In this document: piece after piece, positions 1 through 5,816 of the stretch
How positions within the stretch are numbered: the stretch's first letter is position 1
Layout: the number at the start of each line of letters is the position of its first letter
Origin: Chitinophagaceae bacterium
GTDB lineage: Bacteria; Bacteroidota; Bacteroidia; Chitinophagales; Chitinophagaceae
NCBI GenBank assembly: GCA_003132765.1
Contig: PKYU01000399.1
Location: 1,474-7,300 of the forward strand
Direction of reading: 5' to 3'
DNA: 5,827 nt
Position numbers and translations under genes: made by a program
The notes under the pieces: model-generated
Seen by the model: the letters and a program-made list of their open reading frames with translations, nothing else
What the model was told of the DNA's origin: nothing
Databases searched by the model: none

Positions 1-1
1 C

Positions 2-550
2 ACCACTTCCTTTACAGATGCAAGTAACTCATTACTGACTAATTCAAATATGCTTACAAAAATATATTTTCCAAGATTGATAATCCCAGTGAGCACTGTA
101 ATTGTCAATTTAGTCGACTTTCTGATTTCATTTGTTATTTTATTTGGATTGATGATATGGTATCATTTTACTCCTTCATGGTCGATTTTATTCCTTCCAT
201 TGTTTTTATTTTTAGCCAAACTTACTTCTCTAGGTGCTGGCATCTATGTGGCCGCACTAAATGTAAAATATCGGGATTTTAAATACATTGTCCCATTCGT
301 GGTGCAATTCGGATTGTATGTATCTCCGGTAGGTTTCAGCAGCAATGTTGTACCAGATAAATGGAGATTATTATATTCAATTAATCCGATGGTAGGAATT
401 ATTGATGGTTTCCGATGGTCTATTTTAGGAGGTGATAGCCACATATTTTTACCAGGTATGATCATTTCAATAGCTTTTATTTTCTTTCTTTTCATTTTTG
501 GTATCCTTTATTTTAGAAAAACGGAGAAATCATTTGCTGATATAATTTAA
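2..550 (+). CDS. wzm: Wzm-type ABC-2 polysaccharide export permease, 5'-truncated by the window edge
   Basis: This is the membrane subunit of an ABC transporter that exports lipid-linked polysaccharide (O-antigen or capsule type) across the inner membrane. The frame is open from the left edge, so 182 residues are visible. Homologues are usually about 260-290 residues, so roughly the first third is missing. The ATG at 50 is internal: the residues before it (ASNSLLTNSN) run straight into the family motif LTKIYFPRLIIP. About four hydrophobic segments are visible, near residues 27-50, 58-85, 96-115 and 147-172. Other Wzm landmarks are ALNVKYRDFKY, the YVSPVGFSS motif and a C-terminal FRKTEKSFAD tail. 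The stop lies 6 nt before the start of the wzt gene, which indicates a tightly coupled wzm-wzt pair. Family assignment is secure. The exact glycan exported cannot be read from the sequence. Confidence 0.93.
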   Translation, partial: TTSFTDASNSLLTNSNMLTKIYFPRLIIPVSTVIVNLVDFLISFVILFGLMIWYHFTPSWSILFLPLFLFLAKLTSLGAGIYVAALNVKYRDFKYIVPFVVQFGLYVSPVGFSSNVVPDKWRLLYSINPMVGIIDGFRWSILGGDSHIFLPGMIISIAFIFFLFIFGILYFRKTEKSFADII

Positions 551-556
551 GAATCG

Positions 557-1855
557 ATGAATATTGCTATAAAAGTTGAGCACCTAAGTAAGAGTTATAT
601 GATCAGGCATCAAGGGCAAACCAGCTATGTTGCTTTAAGAGATGTAATTGCGGAAAAAGTGGGAAGAACATTCAATAAGACAAAAGGCTTGGCAATAAAT
701 CATCATCCTAATATAATAAAAAATAAGGAAGAATTTTGGGCCTTAAACGATGTGAATTTTGAAGTTCAGAAAGGAGAACGAGTTGGAATCATTGGCCGTA
801 ATGGAGCTGGCAAATCGACTTTGTTAAAAATATTGAGCAGAATTACAGAACCCACCCTGGGGCGATTCTCAATCCAGGGGCGCATTGCCAGCTTATTAGA
901 GGTCGGCACTGGTTTTCATCCTGAACTCACAGGTCGGGAGAATATTTATTTGAACGGAGCAATATTGGGAATGCATAGAGCTGAGATTAAGCGAAAATTC
1001 GAAGAGATTGTCGCTTTTTCTGGTGTTGAAAAATTTTTGGATACACCTGTTAAACGTTATTCCAGCGGCATGTATGTTCGGCTTGCATTTGCAGTAGCCG
1101 CACATCTCGAATCAGAAATTCTGGTAGTTGATGAAGTTCTAGCAGTAGGTGATGCTGAATTTCAAAAAAAATGTTTTGGAAAAATGCAGGATATTTCTCA
1201 GAAAGAAGGAAAAACTATACTTTTAGTTAGCCATAATATGCAGGCAATCAGAAATATATGTACAAGTTCTGTTCTATTAAATGAAGGTCGTGTTGAAGCA
1301 ATCGGCTCTGCCAATGATATAATAAATAGATATTTGAGCAGATTTAGTCCTTCTGACGTAGAAGGAATCAGTGAGACGATCAGAAAGTTGCCGAAAGATG
1401 AGTCTTTTGAAATTATAAGTATCAAAATCAAGCAAAACGATATTGAAACTTTGAATTTAGGGTCTCATTTACCTACTGAAATAATTATTGATTACAAAGT
1501 TCAAAAAGAGGAAAGTGGTTTAAGAATTCTTTTTGACTTGGTCGATGATGAAGATAATTTGATTTTTAGGTCATTTCATGATGAATTAAGTGAAGAAATA
1601 GAAAACATTAAACCTGGAAGATATATCAGCAAGGCTATAGTACCGTCCAACTTACTGGGACCATTAAGTTACAAAATAATTATTAGAGCAGGTATTCATA
1701 AAATCAGGTGGTGTACGCCTGATGAAGGCATTATTATTCCTGTAAATGTTAGCCTTTCAGGTACGTATAATAAGGCTTATCCCACCAGTACTTTTGTGGG
1801 GAAATTAGGATTATCGATTAATTGGGAAACAATACCAGGCAATGAATTTTTTTAA
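557..1855 (+). CDS. wzt: Wzt-type polysaccharide ABC transporter ATPase with C-terminal glycan-recognition domain, copy 1
   Basis: This 432-residue cytoplasmic subunit should power export of polysaccharide through the Wzm permease encoded just upstream. The ATPase core shows Walker A at 80-88 (GRNGAGKST), the ABC signature at 168-172 (YSSGM), Walker B with catalytic glutamate at 187-193 (EILVVDE), a D-loop at 195-199 and the H-loop histidine at 226. The GTGFHPELTGREN stretch (117-129) between Walker A and the signature is typical of the Wzt/TagH branch. Residues from about 275 to 425 form a separate domain of short beta-type segments, matching the position and size of the Wzt-C carbohydrate-binding domain, which in studied systems reads the modified end of the chain. 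The ATG at 557 is 6 nt after the wzm stop, and the N-terminus (MNIAIKVEHLSKSY) aligns from residue 1 with copy 2, supporting this start. Function is firm; the glycan recognised is unknown. Confidence 0.95.
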   Translation: MNIAIKVEHLSKSYMIRHQGQTSYVALRDVIAEKVGRTFNKTKGLAINHHPNIIKNKEEFWALNDVNFEVQKGERVGIIGRNGAGKSTLLKILSRITEPTLGRFSIQGRIASLLEVGTGFHPELTGRENIYLNGAILGMHRAEIKRKFEEIVAFSGVEKFLDTPVKRYSSGMYVRLAFAVAAHLESEILVVDEVLAVGDAEFQKKCFGKMQDISQKEGKTILLVSHNMQAIRNICTSSVLLNEGRVEAIGSANDIINRYLSRFSPSDVEGISETIRKLPKDESFEIISIKIKQNDIETLNLGSHLPTEIIIDYKVQKEESGLRILFDLVDDEDNLIFRSFHDELSEEIENIKPGRYISKAIVPSNLLGPLSYKIIIRAGIHKIRWCTPDEGIIIPVNVSLSGTYNKAYPTSTFVGKLGLSINWETIPGNEFF

Positions 1856-1870
1856 ACATCCTTCTTACAT

Positions 1871-2830
1871 ATGAAAATAATAAAAAGAATATATCAAAAG
1901 TCCATGCTTAAGGAGAAAATAGATAATTACTTAGAAAACAGGATATTAGAAACTTTAAAGGGAAAGTTAGATTTTAATAACACAAGGGAATTTAAAAAGA
2001 TATTCGAAGTAGGGGTCTTAAATCTACAATGGGAACTTTCAATAAATAAAGGAGAAAAAGTCGTTGTTAAAGAATTGGAAAATGCTTTGAAGATAAACTG
2101 TTATACTGATAGCCATCTTTCTAGAGATATATTTTCAAATAATTTTGAAAATAGTGAACTTATATTTTTGAAAAATTACTTAAAAAAAGGAGATGTATTT
2201 GTTGACATCGGAGCCAATATTGGATTATTTTCGATGTTTGCTTGCCAGAAAGTAGGTAGTGACGGATACGTGATTGCCTATGAACCAACTCCAAAAACTT
2301 ATAACCGTTTACTTGAAAATTTTAAATTGAATGCTTTTACCAACCTTGAAACATACCAATTGGCAATATCAGATAATAATAAACCTCAAGAGTTTAAAAT
2401 CTCGAAAGATGGTTATGATGGTTGGAATTCATTAGGAAAGCCCACACTAGGTCAATTTTATGAAAGTGTTTATGTTGATTGTAATACAATCGATAATATA
2501 GCGGGAATGAATAAAATATTTTCAAGAATCAAATTAATTAAAATTGATGTTGAAGGATGGGAATTACATGTATTAAAAGGTGGTAAAGACTTTTTTAGTA
2601 AACCTGATGCTCCAACATTACTAATAGAATTTGCTGAACAAAGCGCTTTAAATGCTGGTAATTCCTGTGAGGAATTGTATGACTACTTAAATTATTTGGG
2701 TTATACCCTCTATCAATTCGACAGCATTAATTTAAATTTGACCATTTCAAAAAAGAAAACATTTTTTTATGAAAATTTAGTTGCGACAAAAAATGTTGAA
2801 GGAGTAAAGTTCGAATTATCTAATATTTGA
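1871..2830 (+). CDS. FkbM-family SAM-dependent methyltransferase, larger copy
   Basis: This is a 319-residue predicted O-methyltransferase of the FkbM family. The S-adenosylmethionine-binding motif I is VDIGANIG at 111-118, an acidic residue follows at 138 (EPTP, 138-141), and the family motif KIDVEGWE lies at 224-231, followed by LKGG. The first 100 residues precede the Rossmann core and contain charged, helix-like sequence with no signal peptide or membrane span, so the enzyme should be cytoplasmic. The start lies 15 nt after the wzt stop, so it is very likely co-transcribed with wzm-wzt. From that context its substrate is probably a hydroxyl of a sugar in the exported polysaccharide, possibly the chain end, but this is inferred. 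There is no Shine-Dalgarno before the ATG. A later ATG at residue 12 is possible, but the upstream one fits the tight spacing better. The downstream side is a 402-nt gap without an obvious terminator. Confidence 0.9.
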   Translation: MKIIKRIYQKSMLKEKIDNYLENRILETLKGKLDFNNTREFKKIFEVGVLNLQWELSINKGEKVVVKELENALKINCYTDSHLSRDIFSNNFENSELIFLKNYLKKGDVFVDIGANIGLFSMFACQKVGSDGYVIAYEPTPKTYNRLLENFKLNAFTNLETYQLAISDNNKPQEFKISKDGYDGWNSLGKPTLGQFYESVYVDCNTIDNIAGMNKIFSRIKLIKIDVEGWELHVLKGGKDFFSKPDAPTLLIEFAEQSALNAGNSCEELYDYLNYLGYTLYQFDSINLNLTISKKKTFFYENLVATKNVEGVKFELSNI

Positions 2831-3083
2831 TTTTTCTCAATGTGTGATAGAAACTTTTGTCTATTCTTTCCTAGGTGCAACCATTCATACTCAAATTTAG
2901 AATCAGTTTATACTTCTTTTATTAATAAGATTTATTAAAATGTATCTAATAGGTATTATAAACTTGGTTTGAAAATAGATTGACTTTCAATCATGATTTG
3001 AAGACGGATTGAAATGTTTAGGACAGAAAAATATACAATTTCATTTAGATCATCCTTCAATCCAAAAAATTGATTTTTGTTAA

Positions 3084-3103
3084 CAATTCAATGCATTGAA
3101 TTG
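3084..3103. repeat. Perfect 20-bp palindrome (two 10-bp arms, no spacer)
   Basis: CAATTCAATGCATTGAATTG equals its own reverse complement over all 20 bases, and symmetry stops at the flanking A on each side. The right arm belongs to the second copy of an 11-bp direct repeat, AATTGATTTTT, whose first copy lies 31 bp upstream at 3068-3078. A spacer-free palindrome of this length fits a dimeric protein-binding site better than a terminator, since a hairpin would need unpaired loop bases and no T-run is placed suitably. AT-rich sequence makes short palindromes common, but 20 perfect bases is notable. It lies 129 nt before the next gene start. Confidence 0.7.
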
Positions 3104-3139
3104 ATTTTTAATTTAACCACGCTACTTAGCTTTTCTTGA

Positions 3140-3226
3140 GATTTGGTAAATGAATCAAACTTTTCTGGGGAACAAGTTAATTATCCCTTAGCAAGAGAGC
3201 CTAAATACTATAAGTCAGATAATTAA
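3140..3226 (+). pseudogene. Possible C-terminal tail of a decayed gene, unrecognised
   Basis: After an in-frame TGA at 3137-3139, 28 sense codons run to a TAA at 3224-3226, ending in the protein-like sequence NYPLAREPKYYKSDN. The stretch is less AT-rich than its surroundings. Its stop lies 6 nt before the next ATG, the same spacing as between wzm and wzt, as expected for an upstream operon gene that lost its front. I cannot assign a family, and an open run of this length can occur by chance, so this stays a weak call. Confidence 0.2.
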
Positions 3227-3232
3227 TTTATT

Positions 3233-3973
3233 ATGAAAAAGTTAATGTATAAGCTAATAAATAAGGCGGGATATGATATTTATAAAAAATCCAAAAAGGT
3301 TCAGCTTTTAATAAATGAAAAATGGAACTTTCTAAGACGCGTTGATATTAGAACAATAATCGATGTAGGTGCAAACGATGGACAGTTTATAAAAGAAGTA
3401 AGTAATATATTTCCTAATGCTGAATTCTACTCCTTTGAACCATTAAAAGATTGCTATGAAAGACTAATAATTAATTTCAAAAACAATGCAAAAGTCCACG
3501 CATTTAACTTCGCCTTAGGGGAAGAAGATGGAGAAATAATTTTTTCCAGAAGCAGCGCAAGTACATCATCATCTATATTGAAAATGGGCCGTTTACATAA
3601 GATCTTATTCCCAAACACTGCAAATTTGATTGAAGAAAAAGTAAAAATAAAACGAATTGATGATGTTTTCGAAAATAAGGTAATTCAAGATCTTATCTTA
3701 CTTAAGATTGATGTACAGGGAGCAGAGGAAAAAGTAATAAAGGGGGCAATCCAATTTTTAAAAAAAGTAAATATTATTATTACCGAAGTAAGTTATGCTA
3801 CATTATATGAAGATCAACCTTTATTTGTAGATATCTTAAATTTATTATTAGCCCAAAATTTTATATTTATAGGGATGTTAGAGCAATTTTCAAGTCCGTC
3901 AACGAACGCACCTCTATTTGCAGATGCTATTTTCGTAAAAAAAGAAATTTACGATATACTATACGGATCCTGA
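3233..3973 (+). CDS. FkbM-family SAM-dependent methyltransferase, smaller copy
   Basis: This 246-residue predicted methyltransferase has the FkbM layout in compact form: an N-terminal helix-rich segment with GYDIYK at 13-18, SAM-binding motif I IDVGANDGQ at 43-51, acidic FEP at 68-70, and the family motif LLKIDVQGAEEKVIKGA at 156-172. The C-terminal part has the conserved EVSYATLYEDQPLF (185-198) and a final ADAIFV strand (230-235). It has no signal peptide or membrane segment, so it should be cytoplasmic. It differs clearly from the 319-residue FkbM protein upstream, which has a different motif I (GANIG) and a longer N-terminus, so the two are not recent duplicates. By context it probably methylates a sugar of the surface polysaccharide; the substrate and position are unknown. 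The ATG follows an A/T-rich leader without a Shine-Dalgarno, and motif spacing agrees with a full-length protein. Confidence 0.9.
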   Translation: MKKLMYKLINKAGYDIYKKSKKVQLLINEKWNFLRRVDIRTIIDVGANDGQFIKEVSNIFPNAEFYSFEPLKDCYERLIINFKNNAKVHAFNFALGEEDGEIIFSRSSASTSSSILKMGRLHKILFPNTANLIEEKVKIKRIDDVFENKVIQDLILLKIDVQGAEEKVIKGAIQFLKKVNIIITEVSYATLYEDQPLFVDILNLLLAQNFIFIGMLEQFSSPSTNAPLFADAIFVKKEIYDILYGS

Positions 3974-3977
3974 TTTT

Positions 3978-3993
3978 TTTATCACCTGATAAA
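3978..3993. repeat. Small inverted repeat just after the methyltransferase stop
   Basis: TTTATCA at 3978-3984 and TGATAAA at 3987-3993 are perfect 7-base arms separated by CC. A T-run precedes the hairpin and no T-run follows it on the + strand, so it does not have the form of an intrinsic terminator. It may be chance in AT-rich DNA. Confidence 0.3.
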
Positions 3994-4090
3994 TAATTTA
4001 AGCCCTTTGTTGGTTATATAAAATTGCCTTGTTATTTTCCTTTGGCACTTTTTGATACTTGCACTTTTTTCACTTCTAGTACTACTTTTT

Positions 4091-4213
4091 CTAAAGAAAT
4101 CAGACCTCAAAATATTTTTTGTCATTTGTAAGTTTGATGAAAAGGATTGTAAATATCCCCGGTTGGTTTCAGCAGTAATTTGATACTTGGGCAACGGAAC
4201 TATCCTTTACTCG
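4091..4213 (+). pseudogene. Decayed fragment of a second wzm permease gene
   Basis: The gap before the second wzt carries a degraded wzm piece. Bases 4144-4179 align without gaps to 311-346 of the intact permease gene with 31 of 36 identical. The relic reads GL-stop-ISPVGFSSN against GLYVSPVGFSSN: TAT has become TAA, and three other differences are silent third-position changes. The similarity continues, reading NLI.(G)Q(R) against NVVPDKW with TGG changed to CGG, and after one extra base reaches LYS at 4205-4213, equivalent to 371-379. Upstream, LKKSDLK at 4091-4111 and a frameshifted (S)FVSLM fit VKYRDFK and PFVVQF, but weakly. Stops and frameshifts rule out function. The rest of the wzm 3' half (about 56 codons) is missing between the relic and the wzt start. 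The core is well supported; the upstream boundary is uncertain. Confidence 0.72.
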
Positions 4214-4222
4214 TTTAGAATA

Positions 4223-4232
4223 TTTTTTTTTT
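4223..4232 (+). promoter_or_regulatory. T10 homopolymer directly abutting the wzt copy 2 start codon
   Basis: Ten consecutive T occupy the exact position where a ribosome-binding site would lie, and there is no Shine-Dalgarno-like purine stretch. The tract begins 10 nt after the last recognisable base of the wzm relic. Such a tract can vary in length by slippage and may affect translation or mRNA structure; whether it does so here is unknown. Confidence 0.35.
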
Positions 4233-5525
4233 ATGAGTATTGCAATAAAAGTTGAACATTTAAGTAAGAGCTATATAATTAGTCACAAAATCCAATCAGG
4301 CCATGCAAATTTAAGGGATGTAATTGCTGAAAAAATAAAAGGAGCAATAGATACCTCAAAAAAAATAGTTTCCAACTGTCCAGTTCTTAAAAATCAACAT
4401 AAAGAAGAATTCTGGGCTTTAAAAGATTTGAATTTCGAAGTAAAAAAGGGGGAAAGAGTGGGAATTATAGGACATAACGGGGCAGGAAAATCAACCTTAT
4501 TAAAAACATTAAGTCGCATAACCGAACCTACAAGTGGGCGAATCTCTAGTAAGGGCCGCATAGCAAGTCTTCTTGAAGTAGGTACGGGGTTTCATCCTGA
4601 ACTTACCGGAAGGGAAAACATTTACCTAAATGGTGCCATATTAGGAATGCAACGAACTGAAATAAGAAACAAATTCGACGAAATTGTTTCTTTTTCTGAA
4701 ATCGGAAAATTTCTTGACACTCCAGTAAAACGATATTCGTCCGGGATGTATGTCAGGCTAGCCTTTGCAGTTTCCGCTTATTTGGAATCTGAAATTTTAA
4801 TTGTGGATGAGGTCTTAGCAGTTGGAGACGCACAATTTCAAAAAAAGTGCCTGGGCAAAATGGAGGACATCTCAAATGAAGGTGGAAGAACAGTTATTTT
4901 TGTTAGCCATAATATGCAAGCAATTACAAGTTTGTGTAATCGGGTTATCCTAATAAATAAGGGATCAATCCTTCAGGACGATGAAACAAATAGGGTTATC
5001 CGAAATTATTTAATGTTTGAAACCTCAAAAAAAGGAATAATTGAATGGGAACCCGAAAAAGCTTTAGGGGATTCAATAATAAGACTACGGGCAATAAAAA
5101 TTTTAGATCAGGAGAATAAAATTCGAACCCATTTTTTCTCAGATTCTATCATAAGAATTCAATTTGATTTTGAAATATTTACACTAGATAATTTATTAGT
5201 AATAGGATTTGATTTAACGAATGAAGATGGGATTATTATTTTCAGATCTTATCAGCATGATGGTATTGAGGAATCTTGGCCAAACTTAAGAAATGGATTT
5301 AATTCAATATACTGTGCCATTCCCAGTGAACTCTTACGGGAAGGGACTTACTTCATAAGCCCTAAAATAAGCCTTCATGGAGTTAAATGGATCATAAACA
5401 GTGATCCATTATTATCATTTGATGTAGAGTTAAACCATGGCGTTTCTCCTTATTGGAGCTTTTACAATAAATCAAACAGGCCAGGTATCTTATCCTTAAT
5501 TATTCCATGGAAAAACTTGGAATAA
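4233..5525 (+). CDS. wzt: Wzt-type polysaccharide ABC transporter ATPase with C-terminal glycan-recognition domain, copy 2
   Basis: This 430-residue Wzt paralogue has Walker A at 80-88 (GHNGAGKST), signature YSSGM at 168-172, Walker B EILIVDE at 187-193, the D-loop at 195-199 and the H-loop histidine at 226, so the ATPase should be active. By hand count it matches copy 1 at 178 of the first 260 residues without gaps; residues 111-139 and 159-180 are fully identical. From about 265 on, similarity drops sharply. Shared anchors such as DLTNEDGIIIFRSY (327-340) and the pattern IPSELL...GTY (363-373) show that the C-terminal domain is the same fold but highly diverged, implying another glycan ligand. 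No intact permease gene precedes it, only a wzm relic, so it must use a permease encoded elsewhere, plausibly the one at the left edge. The start is fixed by full N-terminal alignment with copy 1 (MSIAIKVEHLSKSY). Confidence 0.94.
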   Translation: MSIAIKVEHLSKSYIISHKIQSGHANLRDVIAEKIKGAIDTSKKIVSNCPVLKNQHKEEFWALKDLNFEVKKGERVGIIGHNGAGKSTLLKTLSRITEPTSGRISSKGRIASLLEVGTGFHPELTGRENIYLNGAILGMQRTEIRNKFDEIVSFSEIGKFLDTPVKRYSSGMYVRLAFAVSAYLESEILIVDEVLAVGDAQFQKKCLGKMEDISNEGGRTVIFVSHNMQAITSLCNRVILINKGSILQDDETNRVIRNYLMFETSKKGIIEWEPEKALGDSIIRLRAIKILDQENKIRTHFFSDSIIRIQFDFEIFTLDNLLVIGFDLTNEDGIIIFRSYQHDGIEESWPNLRNGFNSIYCAIPSELLREGTYFISPKISLHGVKWIINSDPLLSFDVELNHGVSPYWSFYNKSNRPGILSLIIPWKNLE

Positions 5526-5602
5526 TTAAGACATTTAATACTCAAGAATAGTGACCTTAATGACCAAACTAAAGTCTTAATTATCGAACCTACCCTATTC
5601 TT
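5522..5602 (+). repeat. Two interleaved inverted repeats at the 3' end of wzt copy 2
   Basis: ATAATTAAGAC at 5522-5532, overlapping the wzt stop codon, pairs perfectly with GTCTTAATTAT at 5574-5584 (11 bp). AAGAATAG at 5544-5551, inside that loop, pairs with CTATTCTT at 5595-5602 (8 bp), outside it. The interleaved order would give a pseudoknot if both formed in RNA; otherwise the two are alternatives. There is no T-run, so it is not a standard terminator. It could protect the 3' end of the transcript or be chance. Confidence 0.4.
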
Positions 5603-5694
5603 ACTAGACTCACTTGAAAGGTCAAATTAGAACTCAAATAATTTTTAGAAAACAAGGAAATAGATCTGATTTTTTATTAAAACAATTATCTATA

Positions 5695-5745
5695 AATACA
5701 ATGCAAAATTGAACTTTATTATCAGTCGATAAAGAGCATTGTATT
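5695..5745 (+). other. Nested stem-loop, possible terminator or leader structure
   Basis: A 10-bp perfect outer stem (AATACAATGC at 5695-5704 with GCATTGTATT at 5736-5745) encloses a 6-bp inner stem (CTTTAT at 5714-5719 with ATAAAG at 5729-5734) and a 9-nt loop. The two stems are separated by 9 nt on the left and 1 nt on the right. TTGAACT at 5709-5715, within the structure, can instead pair with AGTTCAA at 5751-5757, giving an alternative fold. No clean T-run follows. It lies about 70 nt before a possible gene start. Its role is unknown. Confidence 0.4.
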
Positions 5746-5767
5746 ATTATAGTTCAAGAAAAACTCT

Positions 5768-5795
5768 TTGACAAATAATCCAAATGGTTTAGGAA
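5768..5795 (+). promoter_or_regulatory. Weak promoter candidate before the right-edge start codon
   Basis: TTGACA at 5768-5773 is a perfect classical -35 hexamer. TAGGAA at 5790-5795, after a 16-nt spacer, is only a poor -10, and it does not match the Bacteroidota -7 form TAnnTTTG. The position after a hairpin and about 20 nt before an ATG is sensible, but sequence support is thin. Confidence 0.2.
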
Positions 5796-5816
5796 TTAAC
5801 TAATGGGAAAATAATT

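Larger units (their letters stand above)
2831..3232 (+). other. 402-nt AT-rich gap between the two methyltransferase genes
   Basis: No complete gene was recognised here on either strand. It holds a perfect 20-bp palindrome at 3084-3103, flanked and overlapped by a direct repeat (AATTGATTTTT at 3068-3078 and 3099-3109); a small inverted repeat GATTGA/TCAATC at 2978-2983 and 2987-2992; and a short coding-like stretch ending in TAA at 3224-3226. A 32-codon open stretch from the ATG at 2840 and a 28-codon one at 2997-3080 match nothing I recognise and may be chance. I found no poly-T-tailed hairpin after the upstream gene and no match to the Bacteroidota promoter form TAnnTTTG. The length is unusual beside the 6- and 15-nt gaps upstream, which suggests gene loss or a regulatory insertion. 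Confidence 0.5.
5526..5816 (+). other. Non-coding 291-nt stretch after wzt copy 2
   Basis: No recognisable gene was found. The stretch contains the interleaved inverted repeats near the wzt stop, a nested hairpin at 5695-5745 and a TTGACA hexamer at 5768-5773. The wzt reading frame stays open for 34 codons after its stop, but the encoded sequence matches nothing I know. The number of inverted repeats, and the possible gene start at its end, suggest a transcript boundary or leader region. Confidence 0.45.

Noticed and set aside
50..52. ATG as the true start of the permease gene
   Set aside because: The frame is open to the left edge, and residues before the ATG already match Wzm, so the gene begins outside the window.
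244..495. Minus-strand open frame opposite wzm
   Set aside because: It lies wholly inside a confidently assigned gene on the other strand, and its translation resembles no protein family.
1164..1171. A-run in wzt copy 1 (and the A7 run at 4840-4846 in copy 2) as a programmed frameshift site
   Set aside because: The runs encode the conserved QKK of the family (FQKKC), and the normal frame gives the complete protein. No shift product of interest was seen.
896..1431. Two minus-strand open frames opposite wzt copy 1
   Set aside because: They mirror a conserved ATPase gene, whose motif codons explain the lack of stops on the opposite strand.
2831..3232. Intrinsic terminator, tRNA, CRISPR repeat or insertion sequence in the long gap
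   Set aside because: No GC-rich hairpin with T-tail, cloverleaf, regularly spaced repeats, transposase fragment or paired terminal repeats could be found.
3982..4194. Minus-strand open frame of 70 codons before wzt copy 2
   Set aside because: It overlaps the wzm relic, which explains the sequence on the other strand, and its translation is low-information and lysine/serine-rich without a recognisable domain.
4200..4222. Alternative reading of the relic's end as the wzm C-terminal tail (similar to 501-517)
   Set aside because: Only a short run such as ATCCTTTA is shared. The collinear match to WRLLYS at 362-379 needs just one inserted base and continues directly from the strong core.
557..5525. 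Recent tandem duplication or gene conversion between the two wzt genes
   Set aside because: Many silent third positions differ even where the proteins are identical, for example around Walker A, so the copies separated long ago or arrived separately.
5526..5627. 34-codon in-frame extension after the wzt copy 2 stop as a readthrough domain
   Set aside because: The protein already has its expected full length, the extension has no recognised sequence, and an open run of this size can be chance.
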